NCBI GenBank assembly: GCA_002448235.1
Contig: DIXF01000012.1
Coordinates: 62,001-126,000 of the forward strand
DNA: 64,000 nucleotides
Reading direction: 5' to 3'
Source: Syntrophaceae bacterium UBA6087
GTDB taxonomy: Bacteria > Desulfobacterota > Desulfomonilia > UBA1062
Within the stretch, counting starts at the first letter, position 1, and the number at the start of each line of letters is the position of its first letter. The notes beneath the pieces were generated by a model. That model worked only from the letters and a program-made list of their open reading frames with translations, did no database searches and had not been told where the DNA came from. Of the stretch, positions 25,228-34,250 are shown piece after piece. The position numbers were made by a program, and so were the translations under genes.

Positions 25228-26199
25228 TTACTGCACCATTTCCGATAGAATCGCCTGAAGGGCGTTCTTCTTCAGCTCCCACTCGGCCTGCCTTTGCCTT
25301 TTGAGCTCTATTGCTTCCTTTTCCAGAAAAGGCCTATTCTCTATGAGTGAAACTACCGACCTGCGGATACCCTCCACGGTGTGGGGGGTGTATACGGCCC
25401 CCCTGTTGAAATAATCCCTCAAAGCCCGGGTGTCCGAGAGTATCTGCGGCTTTTCAACCGCCACGGTCTCATACGCTCCGCACACAAGGCAGTTTTCTCT
25501 GCTCGTGAGGTCGATGGTCGCATCGACGGAGTTGAGCATGTCGACATACAGGTCTTCGGAAATATATCCCATCAGTGTGACGTTGGGAGGGACGTGCGAG
25601 GGATCCAGGTTTCTTTTGCGGTAATTGCCGGTTACATAGATGTGAATCCCGGCGTCGAGCTTTTCCGCGGCGTCAAAAACCATCTGGTACGGCTCGTCAT
25701 CGGCGTATGAACAGATAAACAGGACGTTGTACCTCCCTTTGAGACCCACCGGGGGCTTGCGCCTGATATCGGGTATCCTGTCCTGGAGTACGAAAGCCCT
25801 GCCGCCGTTTTGCTCCACATGCCTCTGCAGATGCTCGTTCGTCACCAGGGTGAGATCCGCCTTCCTCTGGACGTATCCGGCCAGGCCGCCGAGCATGCGC
25901 GATCTGCCTTCTTTGGGGAAGAGCCCCACATTGTGCGCATCCACGCAGACTCTGAAGCCCTGAAGCTTCTTGATGGTGACGAGGAAAGACGAGAGGACCA
26001 GCGACGGGTTCTGGCAGAATACCAGAGGCGGCTTTTCCCTGAGCAGCGCCCTGCCCGTCCGAAGGAGGCCGCGTGAATATTTCCGGACCGGGTTTTTCAT
26101 GTCGTCGATTTCTTTGAACTCGAACAGCTTGACCCCCAACGCCTTGCTGAGCTCCCGGTTTCTCCTCTGGTTTTCCCAGGTGAACCAGACAGCGTTCAT
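25228..26199 (-). CDS. GT-B fold glycosyltransferase
   Basis: A 323-residue protein, shorter than typical GT4 enzymes. CVDAHNVGLF in the N-terminal domain and LFICSYADDEPYQMVFDAAE at the start of the C-terminal domain match glycosyltransferases of the GT4/GT-B clan. The donor-site acidic pair is altered (DLTSRENCLVCGAYETVAVEKP), keeping one Glu at each end (E-x8-E) in place of E-x7-E. It starts inside the stop region of the next gene upstream (4-base overlap, ATGA type), so translation is coupled. Confidence 0.78.
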   Translation of the reverse strand: MNAVWFTWENQRRNRELSKALGVKLFEFKEIDDMKNPVRKYSRGLLRTGRALLREKPPLVFCQNPSLVLSSFLVTIKKLQGFRVCVDAHNVGLFPKEGRSRMLGGLAGYVQRKADLTLVTNEHLQRHVEQNGGRAFVLQDRIPDIRRKPPVGLKGRYNVLFICSYADDEPYQMVFDAAEKLDAGIHIYVTGNYRKRNLDPSHVPPNVTLMGYISEDLYVDMLNSVDATIDLTSRENCLVCGAYETVAVEKPQILSDTRALRDYFNRGAVYTPHTVEGIRRSVVSLIENRPFLEKEAIELKRQRQAEWELKKNALQAILSEMVQ

Positions 26200-27356
26200 A
26201 AAGCACCTCCCAGGAGATCCCGGTAATAGGATTCATAATCGCCAATGATCTTTTCCCAGCCGAATCTCTCCGAAACCATTCTCTTGCCGTTCTCCCCCAT
26301 GTCCTTTCTCGCACGGTCGTCTTTGAGCAGATCGCAGAGCTTCTGCGCCATAGAGCAATAATCCCCGTTGGGCACCAGGAAGCCGTTGACCCCGTTTCGG
26401 ATCAGCTCTTTATTCCCTCCGACCGCGGTGGCCACGACGGGAAGGCCCGTCGCCATATATTCGATTATGGCATTGGACAACCCTTCGGACTCCGAAGACA
26501 GGACGCCGACATCCCAGTGTTTGATGCAGGCGGGGATATCTTTGACCGCTCCCAGGAACAGGACGCGATCGGATATTCCCAGCGCGTCGCCGAGCTCTTC
26601 GAGCTCTTTCCGTAAACACCCTTCACCGGCAATGCAGAAATATGCATTGGGAACGGTCTTCAAAACCTCTGCCGCTGCCTTGATGAACACGTCGACCCGT
26701 TTGACGTGCCGGCTGAAGTTTGCCAGCGTTCCGATGCAGTAGTTCTCCTGCGAGTCGAAGAAATCGAATGCAAAGTTTTCCGGATTGCTGTTTCCATTGA
26801 ACCGGTACTTGTCGATCCCGTTGTAGATGACCGATATTTTATCCGGATGCACCCACTCGTCCCGCGCCACCTGACTCTTGACCGCGTGCGAATTGACGAG
26901 GAAACGGTCGACGAGCTTGTCTAAGGTTCTGGTAAGGATGAGCAGCTCCCGGTTGTGCCAGAACCCGAGGTCTCTCCTGCAACATACGATCTTTTTCACC
27001 CCGGCAAGCTTTCCGGCAAGGACCCCGACGATCTGGGCATCGGTAAAATATGTCTGCACGATATCGATCTCTTTTTCCTTGAGGTATTTTGCCAGTCTGA
27101 ACGTCGCGGCGGCGCACTCCACGCTCATCAGAGACCCGATGTCGCATTGATAATAGGTGAAGTGCGCGGAATGTTCCTCCATGCTCACCGTATTGAAATG
27201 CACATAGGCATCGGGCGGTTTGAGGCATACGAGGTGCTTGTCGAAGCGCTTCTCATCCAGCTGTGACATGAGGCCCAGCAGCTGTTTTTCCGTTCCGCCT
27301 ATGGAGTTGATGGTATCGATTACAAACGCGATTCCTGTTTTCTTTTTCATGAGCAT
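26196..27356 (-). CDS. GT4 glycosyltransferase
   Basis: A 386-residue GT-B enzyme. IGGTEKQLLGLM near residue 17, QTYFTDAQIVG around 120, the linker YNGIDKYRFNG, and the E-x7-E signature in SSESEGLSNAIIEYMATG are all present, followed by AVGGNKELI. It should transfer a sugar to the growing lipid-linked EPS unit. It lies 21 bases after a CapK-type gene and overlaps the next gene by 4 bases. Confidence 0.9.
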   Translation of the reverse strand: MLMKKKTGIAFVIDTINSIGGTEKQLLGLMSQLDEKRFDKHLVCLKPPDAYVHFNTVSMEEHSAHFTYYQCDIGSLMSVECAAATFRLAKYLKEKEIDIVQTYFTDAQIVGVLAGKLAGVKKIVCCRRDLGFWHNRELLILTRTLDKLVDRFLVNSHAVKSQVARDEWVHPDKISVIYNGIDKYRFNGNSNPENFAFDFFDSQENYCIGTLANFSRHVKRVDVFIKAAAEVLKTVPNAYFCIAGEGCLRKELEELGDALGISDRVLFLGAVKDIPACIKHWDVGVLSSESEGLSNAIIEYMATGLPVVATAVGGNKELIRNGVNGFLVPNGDYCSMAQKLCDLLKDDRARKDMGENGKRMVSERFGWEKIIGDYESYYRDLLGGAL

Positions 27357-27377
27357 CCCTGTTTAAGGTTTTTCCGT

Positions 27378-28724
27378 TCAGATGTTGCAGATCGTAAACC
27401 GGTATTTTCCCGAGCTTCCCTGCTCGACCTGCTCGACGAACTCATACTCCATCGAGGAGTTCGGGAATATTTTCGTGAATTCGCGCTTCAGGGCCCGAAC
27501 CGCATGCTCCCTGGTAAAGCCCTCATTCATCACGATCTTGAAGGTGAACCGACTGATATCGTTCTGGATAATCTGCATCTGCATGATGGCCGGGTTCTTC
27601 GTCAGCACCCTCTCGATCAGCGAGACCCCTGCAACCTTGCTCCCGTTCTCTCTGACGAGAAAATCTGCAGTCCTGCCGCGGATCTTATTCATCAGAGGAA
27701 GCCCTCTTCCGCATTCGCAGCGCCTTCCTGTGGGGACGCCTACATCGCCCACCTCGTAACGGATAAACGGCATCCCGTAGTTTGACAGATCGGTGAGCAC
27801 TATCCTGCCCTCCTCGCCCGGCAGCGCAGGCCGGCCGCTTCCCGTGACAAACTCGATATAGAGATGATCGATGTTCAGGTGCATCCCGTCATGGGCCTCG
27901 CATTCGGATGATATGAGTCCCACCTCTTCACAGCCGTATCTGTCAAAGACCTTCTGCCCGAACACCTCTTCGATAAGCTGCCGCTCGTAGTCCATCAGCA
28001 TCATGGATGTGGATACGATCCCGGCGGGGGTACCGGCAGAGACCTTTTCTTTGGCGAGAAAGTCGGCAAAGAGATAGAGCGAATGGGAATGACCGAAGAG
28101 AATATATCCTTCATACTTTTTTATCTTGTCTACAAACTCCAGAATACTGGGCCCATCCATATTCATGGTGTCCAGATACGACGTCCGCTTGAGAAGATTC
28201 TGCCTGACCTTGTTTTTGAAAGTCCGGGGCTTCGGCGGGTTCCCCCACAGCGCCCCGACCGGCATACCCAGATCCCAGCCGGCCCATCGGTTATGCCTCC
28301 ATGCGCATGCGTCTCTTAAGTGCACGCACCCCCTGTTTACGTAAAAATGCAGCTGCGTCCCTGTCGAGCCGCCGGTGCTCGCCCGGACGAGCTCTCTGGG
28401 GCGGTAGTGTCTGGATACCATCTTTTGCGAATTCCTGATGATATCCCGCTTGGTCAGCACCGGGACCCTCCGCAGATCCTCAGCGCTTTTCATGCGATAG
28501 GGATCGAAGCCGGTGCTCTTGAAAATGTCCCGGTAGTAATCCACGGTTTCATAGGAATGAATAAGGATATTCTTCAGTTTCTCAAGCTGGATATCGCGCA
28601 GATCGTCGAGTGTACGCCATTGAGATCTTTCCAGTCCTTTTAAGGTCTTAAGTAACCTGCTTTTTTCCTTTATCGAATAGATCGGTGTTGCAATATACCG
28701 AGAGATTGGCTTCAATAAGTCCAT
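27378..28724 (-). CDS. CapK/PaaK-like adenylate-forming ligase, copy 1
   Basis: A 448-residue member of the phenylacetate-CoA ligase/CapK superfamily. The P-loop-like ATP motif is STGGSTGTQLHFY near residue 117, then YGCEEVGLISSEC (A5-type motif), TDLSNYGMPFIRYEVGDVG, and a cysteine pair region RRCECGRG likely binding a metal. CapK-type enzymes in capsule clusters activate a carboxylate as an acyl-adenylate. A related protein is at 32864-34240. The acid it activates is not known. Confidence 0.85.
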   Translation of the reverse strand: MDLLKPISRYIATPIYSIKEKSRLLKTLKGLERSQWRTLDDLRDIQLEKLKNILIHSYETVDYYRDIFKSTGFDPYRMKSAEDLRRVPVLTKRDIIRNSQKMVSRHYRPRELVRASTGGSTGTQLHFYVNRGCVHLRDACAWRHNRWAGWDLGMPVGALWGNPPKPRTFKNKVRQNLLKRTSYLDTMNMDGPSILEFVDKIKKYEGYILFGHSHSLYLFADFLAKEKVSAGTPAGIVSTSMMLMDYERQLIEEVFGQKVFDRYGCEEVGLISSECEAHDGMHLNIDHLYIEFVTGSGRPALPGEEGRIVLTDLSNYGMPFIRYEVGDVGVPTGRRCECGRGLPLMNKIRGRTADFLVRENGSKVAGVSLIERVLTKNPAIMQMQIIQNDISRFTFKIVMNEGFTREHAVRALKREFTKIFPNSSMEYEFVEQVEQGSSGKYRFTICNI

Positions 28725-28733
28725 ACCACTCTC

Positions 28734-29375
28734 CTAACGTGTTTTCTTAATGTGTAGTCCTGCCCTCCGTATGCCTTCCGAGATGATCACGGTATTAAAA
28801 ACCCTTGTTCTGACGAACGATAAAGACCCCACAAAGGCACCGCTTAATTTTGCATAATTATGGAGCTGGATCCCGTTTGTGCTGTTCGTTGCCCGAAAAG
28901 CCACTGCACAATTATCCGACAGCAGCCCGGAATTCACCGCCTGCTCAAGATATTTGCCGATGCATAAGCCCCGGTATGAAGGATCGACGAACAGCTTGAA
29001 AGGATATCCTGCATGTTCCGGCATAACAAAATCCACCTTCTTCGAACCGGTCACCGACATCTCGCGGGTGCTGTAAAATATATACCCGACACACCTGCCC
29101 TCATGCTCTGCCGTGAGGAGGTGCCACGCCCTGCTCGAGAGCTTGTCCTCAAGCGTCTCCCACGGGTATCCGTCGAGATCCATACGGGGATCGTCATGCA
29201 GGGATTTTGCTCGTCCCGGTGAAAGCTTCTGCACCGAAAGGGGGATGCGGGGTTGAAAGGATGCAGCTTTATCCTCAAGACGAAAACTGTAGATGCACAC
29301 CTGCTGGTAATAGACGAACCGTTTTAAAAAGTTCGGCATTCCGGCTGCCGGAGTTTTCATGCTGCCCGGCATCAT
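28734..29375 (-). CDS. GNAT-like N-acetyltransferase
   Basis: A 213-residue protein. The acetyl-CoA binding segment is FKLFVDPSYRGLCIGKYLEQAV, a plausible R-x-x-x-x-G-K variant of the GNAT loop, followed by NSTNGIQLHNYAKLSGAFVGS, the usual N-x-x-x-x-x-Y-x-K-x-G end. Its start overlaps the stop of the larger acetyltransferase upstream by 4 bases (ATGA), so both are made together. Cluster context suggests acylation of an amino-sugar in the EPS. Confidence 0.72.
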   Translation of the reverse strand: MMPGSMKTPAAGMPNFLKRFVYYQQVCIYSFRLEDKAASFQPRIPLSVQKLSPGRAKSLHDDPRMDLDGYPWETLEDKLSSRAWHLLTAEHEGRCVGYIFYSTREMSVTGSKKVDFVMPEHAGYPFKLFVDPSYRGLCIGKYLEQAVNSGLLSDNCAVAFRATNSTNGIQLHNYAKLSGAFVGSLSFVRTRVFNTVIISEGIRRAGLHIKKTR

Positions 29376-30517
29376 GAGCCCCAGAAGGTTTTGTCACCGT
29401 CTCCGAAGGTGAAAAACCAGTTTTTGCCCTTTTCGATCCCTTGATAATGATGACCTGCTTCGGAATGGAAATATTTCAGGGCATGGGGATTGTCTCTCGC
29501 CTTTAGGAAGAGCCTCTTCTTGAGAGCTCCGGCAAACGAGGAAGACGAACAGAGAATTTCTATGGTGTCCGGCTTTGATTCTTCCATGTCCGCGATAGCC
29601 TTCTGAAGCAGTGTCCCGAAAACGTCGAGGTCGTCGGGAGAACAGAGGAAATCAAAGATCGTCGCCAGCGTTTTTTTGTTTTCCGCCTGCCTTGTCCTGA
29701 AGATCATGTATCCGGTCACCTCATCGCCTTCGAGGAGGATAAGCTTACGATACTCACGGGATGCGTCGTTGGAGTATTTCCAGTTCAGCACCTCGCTCGT
29801 ACGGAACGCGACGAACGGGAACCTGTCCCTGACCGAGTGGAACAAGACGTCGATCCGATCATCGAAGCTGTCGACATAGTGCACCGTGTGCTTCCGTCCG
29901 CATGTGCTTTCCCTAAACGTCTTCGCTAAAAGCCGCCGCATGGCTCGTTCGCAGGCATACACCGTCGAGATCAGCCGGTTGATCCACTGTGCCGCGATGT
30001 CGTTCAGCCATGCATACCGGGTTTTGAAAAAACTGTTGACCGTGTATATCCTTGCATAGGTGTATATCCCTTCCACAGGCTTCCACCCGCATTTAGAGAA
30101 GACACGGCCGTTCGGCGCGTTCATCCAGACCGCGATGGAAAACCCGGGATGACGCTCCATGGCAGACCTGACCAATACCGTCCCGAGCCCCTGGCCCCGT
30201 CTTTCTTGCGAGACCATGGTGTCATGATAGATACAGCCGTTCACCGCCTGTCCGGACATGCTGAACCTGAACGGCATCACCCCTTCGTAAGCGATGAGGC
30301 TGCCCCCCTCTTCCAGAACCAGGTAATCGTCATGGGAGCTGCTGAACGGATTGTACCTTATCAGCCGTTGAAAGCTCAGGGCAGAGCGGTCGGACGAACG
30401 TCCCTCTTCCTGTTCCTCACCCCATAACTCCTGAAAACGTCCGAGGTCCGCATCGGAGTATTTCCTTATGCGGAAATTTGCGCGTGAAGGTACGGCTTCG
30501 ATTATCGGATATTCCAT
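29372..30517 (-). CDS. GNAT-family N-acetyltransferase (long, two-lobed type)
   Basis: A 381-residue protein with an N-terminal GNAT fold: GSLIAYEGVMPF, the acetyl-CoA loop ERRGQGLGTVLV around residue 109, and WMNAPNGRVFSKCGW. The second half contains FRTSEVLNWKYSND and GYMIFRTR, a degenerate second lobe. It is the module A counterpart of the protein at 855-1964, sharing the loop, the NW-K segment and the NW-F-F-T-F-x-D-G-D ending. It overlaps the shorter acetyltransferase downstream by 4 bases. Confidence 0.82.
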   Translation of the reverse strand: MEYPIIEAVPSRANFRIRKYSDADLGRFQELWGEEQEEGRSSDRSALSFQRLIRYNPFSSSHDDYLVLEEGGSLIAYEGVMPFRFSMSGQAVNGCIYHDTMVSQERRGQGLGTVLVRSAMERHPGFSIAVWMNAPNGRVFSKCGWKPVEGIYTYARIYTVNSFFKTRYAWLNDIAAQWINRLISTVYACERAMRRLLAKTFRESTCGRKHTVHYVDSFDDRIDVLFHSVRDRFPFVAFRTSEVLNWKYSNDASREYRKLILLEGDEVTGYMIFRTRQAENKKTLATIFDFLCSPDDLDVFGTLLQKAIADMEESKPDTIEILCSSSSFAGALKKRLFLKARDNPHALKYFHSEAGHHYQGIEKGKNWFFTFGDGDKTFWGS

Positions 30518-30557
30518 GCTGACGGCTTATGCGGGTTTGCCGGTAAACGCCCGTCTT

Positions 30558-31742
30558 TCACGAGAGAGGCCCTTTGTCTTCACCGGGTTGATCCGGCCTT
30601 TTGCTATGCTTCCTGCCGAGCAGATGCTCCCCGAAACTCGAGAGGGTACGTTTTATCCAGATCATGTGGTGGATATTGGCAAGAAACTTATAATAGTTCA
30701 TGTTTCCCTCTATGCCGTATCGACGAAACGACAGCGGGCTCGTATCGGCATAGTTCGGCCCCCTCATCATCGAGAAAGCCCTCTTAATGCCGTTTTTGGC
30801 GAGGATGCTCTGCGTCTGTTCTTCAAAATCCCCCTGCTCTCCGTTCGGATAGCTGAATACCCCGCAATCCCTGCCCGTGATTCCCTTGATGTGATCGATG
30901 GACGTCCTGATCTCGAATTCTTTCTCTCTGTCCTTAAGCAGGCTCAATATGGAATGCGTATGGGTATGCGCGCCGAACTCGATGAGCCCGCTTTTTTGCA
31001 TGGTCTTCATGTCCCTGCTGTTTAAAATGCGGTACGGGCTTTTCTTGGAGACCTTTATCGAATGCCTGTATCCCAGAAGCGTTGTTATCTTATCAACTTC
31101 CTGAACCAGCACGGTATGGGGCATTTTTTTCAAGAGATTCTTGATGTTCATGCAGGCTTCCGTCCGCTCTCTCATGCTTCTTAAGTCGTACTTCCGGTGC
31201 ATCCATATGATGCTCTTCTTTTTCGACTCGGCAAACGCCTTGTTCAGGGTGCAGTACCAGATGGTATAGTCAGTGTCCACGAATCCGGTTACCGGGAAAA
31301 TGGTTGCCGGAAGGCGGAGTTCCTTGAGCATGGGGAAAACGACATCGTAGTTGTTCTGAAACCCGTCGTCGAAGGTCAACGAGAGTATCGGCTGCTTCAT
31401 TCGTTTCTTACTGGTGATGATGTCAACAGCATCCGAGAGGTGTACCGCAAGGAAATTCTTCTTGATATACGATAACTGCCTGAAGAGCGAATCCCTGTTT
31501 ACAAAACACCTGTCGTTGATCGGCAAGGGTTCCTCAGTCACACCATGATAGGTAACTACCGTATAAGCGTTTCTGAAGAGTGTCTTACTGAGGAGTTGCG
31601 GTATCCCCCGCTGAGCAAGCTTTTTTATTATTATCTCGACTGTTGAATCATAGAGATTCGAGTGTGCTTTTTGTATTTTTATCAAAATGGATGATGGTGC
31701 TTTCCCGGCCGGATAAGGGTTCAGCATTGCCGTCTCCGGCAT
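30558..31742 (-). CDS. Polysaccharide deacetylase (NodB domain)
   Basis: About 394 residues in the longest form. The catalytic core holds LTFDDGF (metal and base aspartates), the HTHTH metal site, and FSYPNGEQG. It follows a short AYTVVTYHGVTEE opening. The N-terminus is uncertain: from ATG 31742 the gene overlaps the CapA stop by 95 bases, and no strong ribosome site marks a shorter start, although TTG 31685 is possible. It probably removes N-acetyl groups from EPS amino-sugars, opposing or balancing the nearby acetyltransferases. Confidence 0.85.
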   Translation of the reverse strand: MPETAMLNPYPAGKAPSSILIKIQKAHSNLYDSTVEIIIKKLAQRGIPQLLSKTLFRNAYTVVTYHGVTEEPLPINDRCFVNRDSLFRQLSYIKKNFLAVHLSDAVDIITSKKRMKQPILSLTFDDGFQNNYDVVFPMLKELRLPATIFPVTGFVDTDYTIWYCTLNKAFAESKKKSIIWMHRKYDLRSMRERTEACMNIKNLLKKMPHTVLVQEVDKITTLLGYRHSIKVSKKSPYRILNSRDMKTMQKSGLIEFGAHTHTHSILSLLKDREKEFEIRTSIDHIKGITGRDCGVFSYPNGEQGDFEEQTQSILAKNGIKRAFSMMRGPNYADTSPLSFRRYGIEGNMNYYKFLANIHHMIWIKRTLSSFGEHLLGRKHSKRPDQPGEDKGPLS

Positions 31743-32880
31743 GAGCGGAGAATGGTTTTTTTGTTCCGGCTTCCAGATGCCTTCCTGCCAGTCTTACCGG
31801 GTACAGGAAAAGCTTGTGGACGTTCTTCGCCCTTCTGGCCTGAGTGAGGAAACGCATCCATCCGGTGTTGGCGGCATCGTAGAGCGTCCAGAAATCATTG
31901 TATCTTTTCAGGCGTATGGGTTCGGAGAGCATCTTAATTCGAAAATGGAAAGAAAACGGGTCGTCCTGGGGAGCTATGCGGAGATCGTTTCTCAACCTGC
32001 ACGGGATGATCCGTACGCTGCGGATGCCCGACCTCGAGACTTGAGCCGAGAATAACGCGCTCTGTCTCCTTGTGCGGTTCAGCTTCATGTGTGAATGCCT
32101 CACCTCCCCCTGTTCGCTGACCCATCTCCAATCGAGGTCGGAGAAGAGAAAGTTGCCGAGACTGTAGGCGATATAGCCGTGCTTATACTTCTCCACGCCC
32201 TGCAGGACATGGGAGTGGTGCCCGATCACCAGGTGTGCGCCCATATCGACGATCCGATGGGCGTTGCCGATCTGCTGCGGCGTGGGATAAGCCCAGTCTT
32301 CGATGCCCCAGTGAACGGAGACGACGATGATGTCCGCGCTTGTTTTCAGGGATGCGATGTCCTGCTCGATATGGTCGAGATTCATAGGAGCGATGCCCCT
32401 GGTCTCGTCCGATGCATAAAACGGCGAATCGATGGTGACCTCGCAGCAGGAAATCATTCCGACGGTAACGCCGCCCTTCTCCATGAGGACCGGCCTGCGT
32501 GCTTCGGTTAAATCTTTGCCCGCTCCGCACCACAAGATTCCCTGAGCATCGAGCAGCGCCAAGGTGTCGTAGAATGCAGGGTCACGGTAATCGAGAATAT
32601 GGTTGTTGCCGAGGGTGAGTGCGGTAAAGCCCGCCTCTTTGATCCCGGCAGCGTAGCCCGGATGGGTTTTGAGGCTCAGTTTCATGGGATAGGGCTCTCC
32701 GCCGAGGCATAAAGGCGCCTCCAGGTTGCCGACAAGCAGGTCATGCCGTGAAAATACGTCCTTCATGAGCTCAAAGGGATACCGGGGTCCTTTTGCACCG
32801 TGAAGGACATCATAGTCATGCGTGAGGGCAATATCGCCCACGAAACCGATTTGTACGGATGTTTCAATCATCTTTTCCAT
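31648..32880 (-). CDS. CapA-family metallophosphatase-like EPS protein
   Basis: A 410-residue protein with the calcineurin-type fold of PgsA/CapA proteins. FVGDIAL, NLEAPL, LGNNHILDY, VSVHWGIE and GHHSHVLQG provide the Asp, Asn and His metal ligands. CapA is needed for poly-gamma-glutamate capsule, but related proteins occur in other polymer loci. ATG 32880 has AAGGA 11 bases upstream; an in-frame ATG follows at 32871. It overlaps the upstream CapK stop by 17 bases. Combined with CapK and ATP-grasp genes this hints at an amino-acid or amide-containing polymer. Confidence 0.86.
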   Translation of the reverse strand: MEKMIETSVQIGFVGDIALTHDYDVLHGAKGPRYPFELMKDVFSRHDLLVGNLEAPLCLGGEPYPMKLSLKTHPGYAAGIKEAGFTALTLGNNHILDYRDPAFYDTLALLDAQGILWCGAGKDLTEARRPVLMEKGGVTVGMISCCEVTIDSPFYASDETRGIAPMNLDHIEQDIASLKTSADIIVVSVHWGIEDWAYPTPQQIGNAHRIVDMGAHLVIGHHSHVLQGVEKYKHGYIAYSLGNFLFSDLDWRWVSEQGEVRHSHMKLNRTRRQSALFSAQVSRSGIRSVRIIPCRLRNDLRIAPQDDPFSFHFRIKMLSEPIRLKRYNDFWTLYDAANTGWMRFLTQARRAKNVHKLFLYPVRLAGRHLEAGTKKPFSAHAGDGNAEPLSGRESTIIHFDKNTKSTLESL

Positions 32881-34240
32881 GAATAGGGATCATCCTTTTT
32901 GCAAAGTGATATTTACCGGATGGTTCTTTTGGTATCTTGTCAACGAAATCATAGGTGATCCTCATTCGATCACCGAATATTTTTGCAACGATCTTTTTCT
33001 GGTGGTCCATAACCTCCTTCGCCGGCAGGGGATCCCTCGTCATCCTGAAGGTGAGATGGTCGACGGCATCCTGGAGGATCTGCATCTGCCCGATAAGGCC
33101 CGGGGCTCCGTTGACCAGATACATTACCAGCGCAATGGTGGAGACCAGCTTTCCGTCCGGAGTGACGAAAACATCGAGGGCGCGGCCCATCACCTTGTCG
33201 ATCATGGGAAGCCCGCGGCCGCATGGGCACGATCTGTCGCTCATCACCGCCATATCGCTCATGTTGTACCGTATGAACGGCATGCCGTAGTTGAGGAGAT
33301 CCGTAACGATTACCTCCCCCATGGATTCGGACGACCCCGTTATCTGCTTTTTGTTATGGAGCTCGATATGGAGGTGCTCTGCATTGATATGCATGCCGTT
33401 ATGGAATTCGCATTCCTGCGCCATGGGGCCCACCTCCCGGGAGCGGTACGAATCGAAGACCTTACAGCCGAAAGCGCGCGAGACAAGGTCTCTCTGGTGG
33501 TCATAGAGCGGCTCTCCGGTGGAGATTATCCCCTTGAGGCCGATACCCGCCAAGCCACTTTTCTCCACGTACCTGGCAAGCTCATGGATAGGCGAGCTGA
33601 AAGCCAGGATCATCGTAGGCTTCTTCCTCATCAGCTTCCTCATATAATCTTCGCACATCCTGTCATCGATCAGCGCTGCCGGGAATATGACCAGCCTTTT
33701 GTAGAATTCATTCTTGATCCTTGCTTTCAACCTATGGGAACTCATGAAATCCTGATGGGCCGGCCAGACCAGCCCCATGTATTCGCCGATGCCCCAGCCG
33801 GTCCATTTACCGAATCGATTGATGGCTGCTTCCTTTTTGGCCAGACAGGCGTTATCGCGGTAGAACCTCATCTTTACCCCTGAGGTGCCGCCTGTTTCGG
33901 AAATATGGATCTGATCTTTCCGGAAGTTCCGTGCAACCAGTGCGGGGAGATTTTCGCGTATCTGGTCTTTTGTGAGGATGGGCAATGCAGCGAGCTCATC
34001 GGTATGCCTGAAGGTATACGGGTTGAACCCCGACTCATCGAATCTCTTCTTATAAAAATCGGTGTTCTCGTACGCATGGATCAGCAGGAACTTGAGCCGC
34101 GCCTTCTGAATGTTATGGATCCGCTCGGGGGGCCAGAACTGGCTTTCGTCAAGCTCTTTCATGTCGTGCATGATGCCGCGAAGCCCATCGCGATAGGCCA
34201 GAACCGGAAACGATATATTCTTTATGACTGTTTTCAACAT
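32864..34240 (-). CDS. CapK/PaaK-like adenylate-forming ligase, copy 2
   Basis: A 458-residue protein of the same superfamily as 27378-28724. SETGGTSGVKMRFY near residue 124 is the ATP loop, then YRSREVGPMAQEC, TDLLNYGMPFIRYNMSDMA and RSCPCGRG. The two copies align along the whole length but differ enough to act on different acids. It overlaps the CapA start by 17 bases and begins 10 bases after the O-antigen ligase gene, so it is within one operon. Confidence 0.85.
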   Translation of the reverse strand: MLKTVIKNISFPVLAYRDGLRGIMHDMKELDESQFWPPERIHNIQKARLKFLLIHAYENTDFYKKRFDESGFNPYTFRHTDELAALPILTKDQIRENLPALVARNFRKDQIHISETGGTSGVKMRFYRDNACLAKKEAAINRFGKWTGWGIGEYMGLVWPAHQDFMSSHRLKARIKNEFYKRLVIFPAALIDDRMCEDYMRKLMRKKPTMILAFSSPIHELARYVEKSGLAGIGLKGIISTGEPLYDHQRDLVSRAFGCKVFDSYRSREVGPMAQECEFHNGMHINAEHLHIELHNKKQITGSSESMGEVIVTDLLNYGMPFIRYNMSDMAVMSDRSCPCGRGLPMIDKVMGRALDVFVTPDGKLVSTIALVMYLVNGAPGLIGQMQILQDAVDHLTFRMTRDPLPAKEVMDHQKKIVAKIFGDRMRITYDFVDKIPKEPSGKYHFAKRMIPIHGKDD

Positions 34241-34250
34241 GACGTATCCT

